64,000 nt of DNA from contig OW203729.1 of assembly GCA_934045075.1 (NCBI GenBank), forward strand, positions 8,422,704-8,486,703, written 5' to 3'. Both the position numbers and the translations under genes were made by a program. Origin of the DNA: Yponomeuta sedellus (Eukaryota; Arthropoda; Insecta; Lepidoptera; Yponomeutidae). The notes under the pieces were generated by a model. It was not told the origin of the DNA. It searched no databases and was given only the letters and a program-made list of their open reading frames with translations. Positions 37,321-49,500 of this stretch are shown here, piece by piece; the stretch's first letter is position 1, and each line of letters opens with the position of its first letter.

Positions 37321-40300
37321 TTACTCCAGCCAGCCTATCTCTTTCCAGAAAGCCAGCAGTGCTCCGATGTCACTGCAGGCTTCCTGAAGGGACCCCGGCT
37401 TCCCAATGATGGCGGTCCGTTGCTTTTCCACGCCTTCGCAGTGAATGGTCACGTGGGCGGGTGTTTCCTCTTCTTTGAGGCATCCCCGGCAAAGCGGGCT
37501 GTCGGTTAGACCCATGTTGTAGAGATGTCTGTTCAGTGAGCAGTGGCCTGTTAAGATTGCCACAGCTTTGCGCAGATTTTCTCTTCTCAGACGCAGCAGG
37601 CTACGTGAAAGACGTTTCGAGATTGTTGGTAAGGCCTCCCTGGCTTGTCTACATTTGGTTTCTGTTCTCCAAAGTTCAGCATGCTGGCTTTCTGTTCGCG
37701 ACCTCAACCATTTTCTAAACTGGTTGTATGGGAGTGGGAGCAGGGGTTCGGGTCCTTCCACTGTGGTTTCCGAGCCTCTTTTAGCGAGTTCATCTGCGGC
37801 ATCATTGCCCAGGGAGCCGCTATGACCCTTTATCCATTGTAAAGTGACTCTGTTATTTGTTGACAGTTTTTCCAATTCATGGTGACACTCTAGTATCAAG
37901 CTGTTGTTTGTAAGATTGCTGTTGAGTGCTTGTAGGACTGAGGCGCTGTCCGAGATTATGCGTATTGCGTAAGCCTTCGCATCTCTTGTGTTCAACAGCG
38001 CGACAGCTCTTGTTATACCGATGCATTCTGCCTGAAAGATTGTATTCAGGTTGCCAAGGGTTGTAGATAGTTTTAGATTTAGTTCGTTGGAAAAGGCTCC
38101 TGCGCCCGTTCCTGTTTCAGTTTTGGAGCCGTCCGTGTACACTCTGACTTCGTGTATTCCCGAGTAGTCGGTAGGCTCCTCTTGCAGTTGTACCTTATAT
38201 TTTTTGTCGAAAATATAAGTGTTTGGTATTCTGTCGCACACCGCTTCTATCATAGGCTGGTCCGAAACAGCGGCTGCTAGGATTTGTGTGTGTGGGGTGT
38301 AGCTGTTTTGTTTCCATATACCGGTTGTCCGAAGCCGTAGGGCAGCACTGGCTGCTTCTTGTTGAACGTGCAAGTGTAGAGGTCTGAGGTTCAACAGGGC
38401 TTCCAGGGCAGTAGTCGGTGTTGTCTTCATGCACCCAGCTACTGCGAGGCATGCCAGTCGTTGTAGCCTCTGTAATTGAAGTACTGCTATTTTCTGTTTT
38501 GTTCTGGTCCACCATACAACGGCGCCATAAGTTATAGCGGGTCTTATCACCGAAGTGTATAACCACATCATAAGTGACGGGCGTAGACCCCACTGTTTTC
38601 CTATGAGGCCGCGGCATTGCCAGAAGGTCATCTGGGCCTTGTTAACGATATTCTGTAGGTGCGAGCTCCAGTTTAGCTTGCTATCTAGCGTCACACCGAG
38701 ATATTTAACTGTTGGTGACAGGGTTAGCGTTGTTCCGAAAAACTTTGGTAGGTTTTGTGTTTTTGGGTTACGTTTGTTTGTAAAAAGTACTAATTCCGTT
38801 TTAGTCGGGTTGGCGGTTAGTTGATGAGTCTTGCACCATCGCTCTACTATGCCAAACGCCGTTCTCATTAGACTGTATAGAATATCCTCGGATTTACCTA
38901 TCGTCAGGATTGTTATATCGTCGGCGTAGCCTATTATCCAGAAACCACATTCATCAAGGCGTCTGATTAAGCCGTCAACTACTAGGTTCCATAGAAGTGG
39001 CGATAGAACTCCCCCTTGAGGGCAGCCTCTGGCCACTATTGCCCTCGTAGTGCTGTTTACCTTAAGCGTTATGGCTCTTTGACGCAGGAGGTTGTCTATC
39101 CAGCCCGTGATGGTTGGCTGCACTCCTCGTTTCACCAGCGCTTGGTTGATACTACTGAAAGTTGTTTTGTCGAAAGCACCTTCTATGTCAATAAAGGCTC
39201 CTAAGACCATATGTTTATCTGAGAGGCCCTTTTCTATGGTTCTAACGACAGTATGCAGAGCTGAGTCGGTTGATCTGCCATTTCTATAGGCATGTTGTTG
39301 AGGATGTAAAGGTTTTGTTTTTAGGGCTCCTTCTCTTATGTGCCTGTCCGTTAGTCTCTCCAGCGTTTTTAAGAGAAACGATGTGAGGCTGATAGGCCTA
39401 TAGGATTTTGCCTGTGTATAGTCTCCTTTTCCAGCCTTTGGTAAAAAGACTACTTTGACTTCCCGCCATGAGTGGGGAATGTACTGGTGTGCCAGGCAGG
39501 ATTGAAAGATACACACTAGCTGTGGCAGTATTGTGTTAATTCCCCATTGTAGGAGTGCCGGAAAAATTTCGTCTATTCCAGAGGATTTGTAAGGCAGGAA
39601 GCTTTTTACGGCCCATTGTACTTTATCTTCGGTAATGACCGTGTTTGATACGGCCCAGTCAATATCAGCTGGCGATCGTTCGAAGGGCTCTTCCCATTGT
39701 TGTTTGTCCATGATCATACAATCTGGGAAGTGAGTATGTAGTAGCAGTTCGCTTATTTCTTCGTCGGAGGTTGTGTATGTGCCGTCCGATTTCTTCAGTG
39801 AGCCGAGTCCTCTGTTTTTGTTTGTTGACAGAAGTGTTTTAATTCTTGCTGTCTCCTTTGTTGACTCGATTTTTTCACAGAAACGCCGCCATGAGCTAGT
39901 TTGGTAGTAGCGGATTTTCTTTTTGTAATCGTATTGTAGATCTTTGTATATGTCCCAGTCAGAATCCTTCCTGGTGTTTTTAGCGTGATTAAAGGCTTGC
40001 CTTAGCTTGCATCTTGTTCTTTCTAGGTCCTTGCCCCACCAGTGGCTACCAGGAGGTTCCTTGGGGTACGTTAGTGGGCAGGTCTGTTGGTATGTCTCCT
40101 GTAAGCAGGTTGTTAATGTTTCTACGTTGTGATCTATATTGGAGGTACTAGAAGTCGCGTCTTTTAGTTGAAGAGCTGACCACTTCGACTTTAAAACGTT
40201 CTGAAATCTAGAGACGTCCGTTTTGCGAGGGTTTCGCCACGGTTGTGGCGGTTGTGTTTGTGCCTGTATGGTGTACCTAACACGTCTGTGGTCGGAAAGT

Positions 40301-40950
40301 GAGGGTTCGTCGGAGACGTGCCAGTTGGAAACCATGTCCATCGCTCCTACTGACACAAGAGTGATATCTATGACAGTTTGGTACCTGCTGTTAATAAAAG
40401 TGGGCTGGTTACCTTTGTTGGCTATGAGGAGATTCGTAGTCATCAAAAACTCTATGAGGTCCTCTCCCCTTGGGTTGGCTTTGGGACTTCCCCACAGAGG
40501 ATGGTGTGCGTTGCAATCGGCCGATATGATCAGCTCCCAGCTATGGTCTGCGCAGTACACCGCCAGGTCAGCCACCTCTTTGGCTGGTACGGTCTCATCT
40601 CCTGGCATGTACACGGATGCTAAGACAAGCATAGTTTGGTCGTCCCTTCCATTAAGGAGTCTCACAGCTGCGAGATCTCTGGAACAGAATTGTGTGAGTA
40701 GCGTAGCTTGTATGCAGTTGGGCATGTAAATACACGCCCTTGGGTTGGCTATCGTCGTATCGACCATTAGCTTACCTCTCGGGTTATTGAGTCCACAGAT
40801 TCTACCACCCCTTACCCAAGGCTCCTGGATGAGAGCTATGGTGTTAGTTTTAACCTCCAGCAGGCTACGTAAGGTGGCTGAAGCGATTTGCTTATGCTGG
40901 AGGTTTGTTTGGACAACATCGACTGTAGCTACTACGTGTGGCGGAGCCAT
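37321..40950 (-). CDS. LOA-like LINE ORF2: endonuclease, reverse transcriptase, RNase H
   Basis: Uninterrupted 1209-residue frame. The N-terminal apurinic-type endonuclease is marked by LIQEPWV, ISADCNAHHPLWGS and SDHRRVRY. The RT domain has SYRPISLTSFLLKTLERL, GAFIDIEGAFDKTTF, RGCPQGGVLSPLLWN and GYADDITIL (catalytic YADD). RNase H lies near residues 950-1080: VYTDGSKTETGTGAG, AECIGITRA, SDSASVLQAL and the WIKGHSGSLGNDAADELAK block. A Cys/His motif (CRGCLKEEETPAHVTIHC) closes the protein. Start: ATG at 40950, two bases after the ORF1 stop. All catalytic residues visible are present, so it may be functional. Confidence 0.93.
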   Translation of the reverse strand: MAPPHVVATVDVVQTNLQHKQIASATLRSLLEVKTNTIALIQEPWVRGGRICGLNNPRGKLMVDTTIANPRACIYMPNCIQATLLTQFCSRDLAAVRLLNGRDDQTMLVLASVYMPGDETVPAKEVADLAVYCADHSWELIISADCNAHHPLWGSPKANPRGEDLIEFLMTTNLLIANKGNQPTFINSRYQTVIDITLVSVGAMDMVSNWHVSDEPSLSDHRRVRYTIQAQTQPPQPWRNPRKTDVSRFQNVLKSKWSALQLKDATSSTSNIDHNVETLTTCLQETYQQTCPLTYPKEPPGSHWWGKDLERTRCKLRQAFNHAKNTRKDSDWDIYKDLQYDYKKKIRYYQTSSWRRFCEKIESTKETARIKTLLSTNKNRGLGSLKKSDGTYTTSDEEISELLLHTHFPDCMIMDKQQWEEPFERSPADIDWAVSNTVITEDKVQWAVKSFLPYKSSGIDEIFPALLQWGINTILPQLVCIFQSCLAHQYIPHSWREVKVVFLPKAGKGDYTQAKSYRPISLTSFLLKTLERLTDRHIREGALKTKPLHPQQHAYRNGRSTDSALHTVVRTIEKGLSDKHMVLGAFIDIEGAFDKTTFSSINQALVKRGVQPTITGWIDNLLRQRAITLKVNSTTRAIVARGCPQGGVLSPLLWNLVVDGLIRRLDECGFWIIGYADDITILTIGKSEDILYSLMRTAFGIVERWCKTHQLTANPTKTELVLFTNKRNPKTQNLPKFFGTTLTLSPTVKYLGVTLDSKLNWSSHLQNIVNKAQMTFWQCRGLIGKQWGLRPSLMMWLYTSVIRPAITYGAVVWWTRTKQKIAVLQLQRLQRLACLAVAGCMKTTPTTALEALLNLRPLHLHVQQEAASAALRLRTTGIWKQNSYTPHTQILAAAVSDQPMIEAVCDRIPNTYIFDKKYKVQLQEEPTDYSGIHEVRVYTDGSKTETGTGAGAFSNELNLKLSTTLGNLNTIFQAECIGITRAVALLNTRDAKAYAIRIISDSASVLQALNSNLTNNSLILECHHELEKLSTNNRVTLQWIKGHSGSLGNDAADELAKRGSETTVEGPEPLLPLPYNQFRKWLRSRTESQHAELWRTETKCRQAREALPTISKRLSRSLLRLRRENLRKAVAILTGHCSLNRHLYNMGLTDSPLCRGCLKEEETPAHVTIHCEGVEKQRTAIIGKPGSLQEACSDIGALLAFWKEIGWLE

Positions 40951-40952
40951 GG

Positions 40953-42704
40953 CTACTCCGACAGTGTCTCCCCCACACGCAGCAGCCAGTCCATGTCGTC
41001 AGACTGGTTGTCGTCGTCGTCGCTGATGGACATACCAGCGACTGTTGGCGAATAGGACGAGGGGGCCGCTCTCGACGGCTCGTCGGCTGGAGTCGGGACT
41101 CCATCAACGTCATCGCCATCGGGCGCGGCCTCATCGTCCCTTGTTTCGTTATCCTCGGTGGATACCCGCGCGCACAGAGACTCCGGCACGAACGGAGCGT
41201 CGCTCAGACCCGAGGGAGTGAAGAACTTTACGTACGCACTCCCCATGATATAAGCGACCCTCCGGTCCCGTTCCAGAAGGCAGGGCACCTCCTCCTCTGG
41301 AATGCCCAGAAAGAGGAAGATGCCCTTGCCCTCCTGAATCTCTATTCGGTAGGGCCTCCACCGCTGGATATTATATTCGGGATTTTGATGGATAAGAATC
41401 TGGCGAATCTTATCCATCTCTGTCACGACTGTTGTGGGTAGCAGCATACCGGCCTTTACCATCTTTGTGATTTCTGACTGTGCGATGACAGTCAGATCAC
41501 AGTTCTGGATCGGGCACGCTATGCTGGCTACTGTGTCCTTAAGCCAAGCAAGCGTGGCGTCGTCTCCGCACCAAATTTTCAGCACCCCCTCACCCAGGTG
41601 AGGTTTCCCGTGAAACCTGAGCGGTTGGGCGCCGTCACCGGCCAGACACGACGCCAAGATTGCGTCAGAAGTGACTCTTTCCAGAGTCTCTTTGAGCTCG
41701 TCCGCTTGCTCGCTTGTTAAATCGGTGGGGGGAACGGTGGTCACGGCCACGCGTAGATGAGAGTTAATCACCCCCGCGTAGCCGAGCGCCTTTCCTTTCC
41801 CCTGACCCTCTAGCCTGCGCCGCTTGTTAGTAACGGCCGGTGACAGCGTTACATCAGCCCTGCCACGTTTTACCGGAGTTTCCGGAGCAGCGTGTCGGGG
41901 CCTCTGACCTGCCGTCGCCGAGCGTTGTGCTACCGAATTGGTCTGCTGCTGATCGCGCGGTAGAGACCCCGCAGTGATGGCGCACCCAGTTTCCACGCGC
42001 TGGAACCCAGCGTGCGGGGTTGCCCCCGCACTATGGGCGCATCGCGCGGGAACCTTCGGCTGCCCATGCGTGGTCGCCACCACAGCGGTCGTGGCGCATT
42101 TCGCGTGGGTGGCAGCGGCCCCCTGGAGCTTATCCCGCTTCCAAGGGGGCGACCGCCCTCCACGGTGACCTCTTCGTTTGTTTTTATTGCGTCCAGTTGC
42201 AAGCTGCCGACTGCGCTGAGATTCCCCCGCAGCAGACAAGGCGCTTTGCAACTGGCCGCTTTTTCCACGTTCAGTCACCGGCACCCGACTGCGCTGAGTT
42301 TCCCCTGCAGCAGACATGGCGCTCGGCAAATGAGTGGTGTCGTTACTGTCAGTCACCAGCAGCCGACTGCGCTGAGTTTCCTCAGCAGCAGACAGGGCGC
42401 TCGGCAACTGACCGTTGTCCCTATCATCGACACGGGCAGGCGGTGGCTTAGCTTTCCTGGCCCGCTTGGACCTGGCAACAAATTTGCTAGTCACCGCCTG
42501 CCACGTGTTAACGCGAGTTAGCTCACTTGAACTGGCGCTTCCAGCCTGTGCCGGTGTGCTGCCGTCCAAGGAGATTAGTCCGGTGTTGCCCCCCCCAGAA
42601 TACGAGGGGCTGCCCGGTGCCGAAGTGACACCGGGGAGGGATTCTCCTGCCCCTATGGGGCCGGTACCCTCCTGGGGTAAATTATCTTTTTTGCCGGACA
42701 TCAT
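40953..42704 (-). CDS. LOA-like LINE ORF1 (Gag-like nucleic-acid-binding protein)
   Basis: Uninterrupted 583-residue frame starting with two methionines (MMSGKKDN). The N-terminal half is low-complexity and basic, with three tandem 28-residue repeats (SALSAA(E/G)E(T/S)QRSR). The C-terminal part from about residue 330 is a folded domain (LRFHGKPHLGEGVLKIWCGD, RWRPYRIEIQEGKGIFLFLG) like the DUF4780-type domain of other LOA-group ORF1 proteins, then an acidic tail. No CCHC knuckles are seen. The stop TAG is followed by CC and the ORF2 ATG, suggesting termination-reinitiation. Confidence 0.85.
   Translation of the reverse strand: MMSGKKDNLPQEGTGPIGAGESLPGVTSAPGSPSYSGGGNTGLISLDGSTPAQAGSASSSELTRVNTWQAVTSKFVARSKRARKAKPPPARVDDRDNGQLPSALSAAEETQRSRLLVTDSNDTTHLPSAMSAAGETQRSRVPVTERGKSGQLQSALSAAGESQRSRQLATGRNKNKRRGHRGGRSPPWKRDKLQGAAATHAKCATTAVVATTHGQPKVPARCAHSAGATPHAGFQRVETGCAITAGSLPRDQQQTNSVAQRSATAGQRPRHAAPETPVKRGRADVTLSPAVTNKRRRLEGQGKGKALGYAGVINSHLRVAVTTVPPTDLTSEQADELKETLERVTSDAILASCLAGDGAQPLRFHGKPHLGEGVLKIWCGDDATLAWLKDTVASIACPIQNCDLTVIAQSEITKMVKAGMLLPTTVVTEMDKIRQILIHQNPEYNIQRWRPYRIEIQEGKGIFLFLGIPEEEVPCLLERDRRVAYIMGSAYVKFFTPSGLSDAPFVPESLCARVSTEDNETRDDEAAPDGDDVDGVPTPADEPSRAAPSSYSPTVAGMSISDDDDNQSDDMDWLLRVGETLSE
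42195..42418 (-). repeat. Three tandem 84-bp repeats within LINE ORF1
   Basis: Encodes three copies of a 28-residue unit, each with S(A/M)SAA, then QRSR. In-frame unit length, so the protein tolerates copy changes. Confidence 0.75.
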
Positions 42705-43068
42705 ATGTCATTTTTTTTACAGAAAAAATGTAAAAGCGCGGGGATATTACTCGCGTCGCTTTCCCAACACGCCGCGGGTGCACTTTTTGGGGTTATTTAG
42801 GTCCCAAGGCCAACACAGACCTGGTTTGTGGTTATCCCGCCACTGATTCGGGAGTGGTTCTTCGCCGTCACCAAATCCAGACCTCGGCAGGAGACGTGCT
42901 GCTAAAAAGCGCTCAATCACCCGCCTCAGCCCGGAGTTGGGGCCGTTGCCCAGGATGTGCCAGGAGGGCCACTGCTCCCGCAGCAGGCTCATCAGAGATG
43001 GACCCAGTACGCAAGCAGGTGCCCTCACACGAGGAGGCGACCACAATCACACCCCTTAATAAAACCTA

Positions 43069-43528
43069 AATAGTTTAAATAAAATTCTGAATCTGAATAA
43101 TAATACTGAGATTCTGACCAATTCTGACAACTGAACTGTGTGATCCACATCCACGTGTGATCAATCCTCTGAGTCTGAGGATCAATCAATGAACCACAGA
43201 CTAAATAAAGATGAACAATGGAACAACCCACAGAACAATAGAACAACCCCATAAAATATGTCAAAATCAGCTGTTTTCTTTCTGTCAACTCTCACAAGAT
43301 AAGACCTTGATTCAATAGGTAATCAATTTTTTCGTCGCGGTTTACCCGGATTCACCGCTTTTGAATTGATTATTTGTGTTACATCTTACTCATCATCAGT
43401 TAGACAACTAAAAGCTTAGGGTAGCGATTATTCTTGCAGTCCCATTTCTATCAAAATAACTGTCGTCCTGATAGAAATTTATGTTGAAATTCTAGCAAAG
43501 GCAAATATAACCTATAAGTGGTCAATCA
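43069..43528. other. Spacer between FAM86 and ATP23 genes
   Basis: Former 3' flank of FAM86 and promoter region of ATP23. Contains a short palindrome (ATCAATCCTCTGAGTCTGAG and its partner) at about 43158-43190. No other feature recognised. Confidence 0.5.
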
Positions 43529-46500
43529 ATGGATCGAACTCCAAGTTCAGATGAAAAAAAAGAGGAGGTACTCGGCCCGACGGGCGAGAAAAAGGGCGAA
43601 GCATGGGGCTACGACCTGTATCCGGAGAGACGAGGCACGTTTTCGCCGAAAATGTCCAATATACTCCTCGGGAGAGAGGGCAAAGAAGGGATCGAGAAGA
43701 TGAAGTGTGAGCGAAACGTTGTTGACTGTGTGAAAAAAAGTGAGTATATGATCGGTATCAAAGTTTGCACCAAAGCGGTATCGGACAATACACTGATAAA
43801 TATTCACTCGGGTGAACTATTTTTTTCTTTTATTCCTAGTTTACTCTGCTTGGTCTGCTGAATCTGCATAAAATATTCATGCATTCTCAAAAAAATAAAG
43901 ATACCGAATTATCTGAGCCATCATTGTTGGATCTTTCTAACAATTAATATATTAATTATGTGTTCATATACTTTTTATGGCTATAGAGGTTTGCTATTGT
44001 CCTGAATAGATTTTCATAAAACAAAGAAATGTCTGTTTCACCTCAACCTTTTAGTGAATGTCAGAACAAAATAGAAAAAGCAGTACCTAGCTTGAACCTC
44101 CCAATGGTGACTGGGTTCCAAAAAGTTAATAAACTAAAATAATATATTCACCTTGATAGTTCGAACAATAAACTTCACTATCCATATTCTAAGTAGGCAT
44201 ATGTGTCCTCCTTCTCACACCAAGACTTTGTTGCTATCCTCTATGGACTAGTAGTATGGCATTGTGAAGTAAGTAATGTCATAGATCCATCACATTTGGT
44301 CACTCCGATTACAATGACATTGATCAGTCTGCCTGCCATATTATTGGTCATTCTAGATACCACTGCATTGTAGGTAAGGATCCACCCTTGGCCACTGCTC
44401 CACTCCAATCCACTGCCTTGTGTTGTGGAGTGGAGCCAATGGAGCAGAGCTTACCTATGACACAGTCATGACATATTCCGTAACATTTTGTTTAATTTTC
44501 AGGTCCTATTGTTCAAATTATGATGAAAGCATTAAAGAGTTCTGGCTGGTGAGCAAATATTAATTTTACTATTGTGATTACTATTTTTATTAAACTTATC
44601 TGGTAATCTTACTTGCATTTTTTTCAGCCCCATAGACATTCAGAGACACATATCATGTGAAGTGTGTGACTACTCTGTTAGCGGTGGATATGACCCAGAA
44701 TTAAACCAGGTATGTTCAGATATTGTTAAAGTAATAATTTCTTTATTGTATTGTCCACCTGCCATCAGCTTCTGTGCCATTACCAGATTGTTTCTTAAAT
44801 TATGAATAGTTATTTATTTTATTTTTCAACACACTTGCTCGTAAAGTGACTCTTATAACACCGGTTTAAGAACCATAATGCTGTCCATTATACACGCGTG
44901 CGTAATAATATTACAGCACAAGTGCTGTAATGAATATAGTTTTAATTTTATCAACTACAGACAAATAATGACAGCAAAGAGTTTTCATATCTAAAAATAA
45001 TAATTTAATTTATATTTTATGCACGTTAGTATCAAAATACGATAACTAAACATTTATTTTCATCAAATTGCAATCAAAATAAGAAAAAGATAGACATATC
45101 TAAAAGCCAACTTGTAATTCAGAAATATCGATTTATAGGCTGTATGGAAGTTGTTACATTTGCCTACATTTGACAGCGCGCAAATTAAAAAAGTAAGCGC
45201 GCGCCATTTTCAATCTCAGTTCTCAAGAAATAAAACGAAAAGCGCGGGAAACGTTAAAGTTGGCGGGTGTATTTTTTTTGGTGAAAATTTATTAATATTT
45301 ATTTAGCATAGGTTTTTAGCATCAGTTGTATATATTTCTGTTAAATTATTGTAGTATAGTATATATTTGTAAAATTTGTACATAGTATCTTCTTTCCTGG
45401 TAAGTTTTTTTCACTTTCTATCTTTGAGGTCCATGGAGGAGCCGCCCGATCCGGGGGGCTCAGTCCCCCCGGTCGGCGTTAATATCACCATACGTCCTAG
45501 CAGCAACTTAAATGAATCCACCGGAATGGATACTGATGGTTCCATCAGGTCTGATAAAAGAAAGAGGTCTAGGGCGCAGCGCAAGGTCTGCAGACACTGC
45601 AATAAGCGAAGAAAACATCACAAGCACGGTTCTGACTCTGTGAATGTTTGTGATTGCGACAGTGATGACGCAAAAAAACCAGTAGTTGAAACGGTAATGC
45701 CGACCAACGCTCCAGATGCCTCATCCCGTAAAGATGCGGTATCTTCTGTGTTGTCGCCATCCTTTCCCGCCTCTACGTCCCAACAGTCTCCTCAGGTAGG
45801 TAGGACTCTGTATGAACCAAATGATGTATCCCCTTTTGTTATACATATTCAGAGAAATGCAACAGAATCTTCACCTGTACCCACTCTCCACCCGGTTTCT
45901 TTTGGGCAATACCTAAAGAGACGTGGTTTGAAAAATATAATTAATGGCAGCGTAAAACGTCTAACTAGAAGCAAGCTCAGTCTTTCGTTTTCTGACTTCA
46001 ATGATGCTAATGCATTTGTAACAGACCCAGATTTAGATAAAAATCAGTTCAAAGCTTTTATTCCAACCTTTAGTGTAACTAGGATGGGCATTGTTCGGGG
46101 AGTTCCTGCAGAGTGGACACCTGAAGAAGTCCAAGAAAATATATCGGTACCTATTGGCTGTGGTAAGGTCATTAAAGTGAGAAGATTTAACTATAAAGTG
46201 CATGGTCCAATTCCTACATGGAAGCCCTCTCAGACAGTAGTTATTACATTTGATGGCCAAGTTTTACCTAAACGGGTTTTTCTGTGTTACAATTCTCTCC
46301 CTGTTGAACTATACACATACCCAACAATCCAATGCTATAACTGCTGTCGCTTTGGACATACTAAAACTAAGTGCAACTCCACACCTAGGTGTTTCAAATG
46401 CAGTAAAGCTCACTCTGGTGACTCATGCGATGTAGAGGTTGGTGATGCCTCATGCATTTCTTGCAATGGGAATCATTACGCCAGCAACAAGTGTTGCCCT

Positions 46501-49500
46501 GAATATGATAGGCAGTCCAGAGTAAAACTTTATATGGCCCAAAACTGTGTATCATACTCTGAGGCAATTAAAATGCATCCTCCCATCAACAAGTCTTACA
46601 GTGATGTCCTAAATTCTGCCCCTACAACCAGGTTTTCAACTCGGCCTGTTCCATGTCCACTGCCCTCTGCTAATCAATCGCCAAAATCACACAAAAAAAC
46701 AGTTTTTCGTACACCCTCCATACCAAAAATAAGTAAGGGATATGATCGAGCTACTCATCGATCCCTTATTGCCGAATATGACCCCCCATCTCCCTCAAAT
46801 GGCTGTGCCCTTCAAGAAAAACTCAAAGACTCTAAGGAGAATAATCAAACCATCTTGGAGTTAATCTCAGCTTTAATACAAGCAATATCATGTTCCTTTT
46901 CCAATAGTAATAATTCTGTACCGTCCAACGCCGCCTCTATTATTCAGCTTGTTAATTCTCTTTCCAACAATGGCCAGTTTAGGCAAAATCCTGCAATGGA
47001 ATTGCCGCAGTATAACTAGTAAAAAATCAGATTTCATTCATCTTTGTAATAAACATAGTCCTTCTATAGTTTCTCTCTCAGAGACATGGTTAAAACCAGG
47101 TATTTCCTTTAAAATGTCTGGTTTCTCATGTCTTAGAGAAGACCGAGATGATGGGTATGGTGGAGTGTCTATACTCATCCATAAGTCTCTCTCGTTTACA
47201 TCTTTTCCGCTCCCTTCACACAGCAATGACATTTCGGTTGTTGCTGCAGTTGTAAATAACATTTGTATAATTTCTGTATATTTTGCTCGCCCATCTGTAA
47301 ATATTTTATCTGAAATTAGTAATATTATTTCTATTCTCCCTAAGCCCTTTATGGTTTTAGGTGATTTTAATTGCCAACACCAGGCCTGGGGTAGCTCTGT
47401 AAGTTCATGTTATGGGGAACAACTACTAGACATTATTCAATCACATAATCTTTGCATTTTAAACACTTGTTTACCAACCCGTCATACTAAGCCCGATGAG
47501 GGAATTAGTGCCCCTGATTTATCTATATGTACTCCTGATCTTGCATTAGTTTTAGAATGGTACCCTCTGTCTTCATCATATGGCAGTGATCATTTTCCTT
47601 TAGTGGTTGCCTTCCCTAGTAGTAATCCTCATAATTCAACATATAAACCTCGTATTAAGCACAGATTAAGTAATGCAGATTGGTACTCCTTTAGGGAATG
47701 TGTTGAGTCAAAAATCAAAGATTGTGAATCTCTATGTGTCACTGATGCAGAGATGTTCGCTAAGGTTTTGATGGAGGCTGCAGATGAGACTTTCCCTTTT
47801 AAAAATTGTATGTCTAAAATCCCTTCTCCTCCTTGGTGGGATGTAGAGTGCTCTGAGGCTGTTACAAAAAGAAAAGAAGCTGAAAGGTTGTATTGTGATC
47901 AAATGACCCCAGAGAATTTTGACAGTTATTTAGAAGTTTCCAGGTCAACTAAAAAACTTTTAAAGCAAAAAAAATATGATGGTTGGCAAAAGTTTTGCAG
48001 TTCTATTTCCCCAAATACTTCACCTTCTGCTGTTTGGAGAAGTGTAAGACGTTTTAGAGCAGCCTTCAGTGATTCTCACACCCCTAAAATGTCTACTTCC
48101 TTAGCTGATCAGTATATGGATCACCTAGCTCCTCCCTCTGTTCCAGAACAAACCCCCATTTCTCCCATTTGCCTTCATAATCAGACTGGTTTAAATTCTC
48201 CTTTTACCTTAGAGGAATTAAAAGGAATTCTCTCCCATGTAAGGGATTCTGCCCCAGGAGAAGATGGTATTCCTTATTCTTTTATAGTTAATCTAAGTGA
48301 CTCTACTCTCTTAACTTACCTAGAATTAATTAACTCTATTGTAGTTTCAGGTGTTATTCCTCTCTCCTGGAAATCCCAAATCATCATCCCAATTTTAAAA
48401 TCTAGTAAGCCTTCTGCTGACCCTTCCTCTTATAGACCCATTGCCCTATCTTCTGTTTTAGCTAAAATAGCTGAGTATCTTGTTAAAATTCGGCTTGAAT
48501 GGTTCATTGAGAGCAATAACCTTTTATCTCCTTCCCAGTTTGGCTTTAGAAAAGGAAGGGGTACTATTGACAGCTTAAGCGTTTTCACGACTGACATTCG
48601 TATTACTTTTTCAAATAATAATTCAGTTCTTGCAGCATTTCTTGATATTCGAGCTGCCTATGACAGTGTAATTGTGTCGGTCCTGAAACAAAAACTTCAC
48701 TTATTAAAAGTCCCCAATTTGCTTGTAAATTTTATTGTAAATATACTCTCAGAAAGGACAATTAATATGTATATAGATGACAAAAAAATATCTAGAGTAG
48801 TTTGGAGAGGTCTCCCTCAAGGGTCAGTGCTCTCTCCCTTATTATACAATATTTATACTTATGATTTAGATTCTGCACTTGGTAGTTCTATAGAAGTCTT
48901 GCAATATGCAGATGACCTTCTTCTTTATACAACGGGTAACTCAATAGACTCTATGTGCTCATCTCTCACTGCTTCTCTGTCAATGCTTCATCAATGGCTA
49001 TCTACTAATGGTCTGGACCTGTCTGTCAATAAGAGTGCTGTGGTGTTGTTTTCAAGAATGAGAAAGCATCCAAACATTTGTGTTGAATATAATTCCTCTC
49101 GTATTCCAGTAAAAAGTCAAGTAAAATTTTTAGGAGTTATTTTAGACAGTCAACTTACCGGACTCCCACATTGTGAATACATTGCTGCCAAGTGTGATCG
49201 CTTATTAAATATTATCAGATGCCTCTCAGGGGTTTGGTGGGGTGCTCATCCTTTTTCATTGAGGTTGCTTTATAATGCTTTAATTAGAAGTGTTCTGGAT
49301 TATGGAACCTTCTTATTGGAGCCTGGTAGCGCTGCTGGCTTTAAGAAATTGGATGCTGTGCAGTCCAAGGCTTTAAGAATCATCTTAGGAGCAATTAAAT
49401 CTAGTCCTATTAATTGTTTGCAAGTAGAGTGTGGAGAGCCACCTCTCAGATTAAGACGTCAATACCTGTCTGATAGATTTTTGAGTCGTTGCTTGCAGCT

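Larger units (their letters stand above)
37248..43055 (-). mobile_element. Full-length LOA-like LINE (I superfamily)
   Basis: 5.8 kb, flanked by the 13-bp duplication TTAATAAAACCTA (37235-37247 and 43056-43068). Two intact ORFs, a 5' UTR of about 350 bp and a short 3' UTR ending in an AACT microsatellite rather than poly(A). ORF2 has an endonuclease, RT and RNase H, and opens with VDVVQTNLQHKQIA, similar to the LOA/baggins/TRIM group. The complete structure and perfect duplication suggest recent insertion. Confidence 0.9.

Noticed and set aside
40892..42521. Plus-strand frames opposite LINE ORF1
   Set aside because: Antisense shadows in GC-rich coding sequence.
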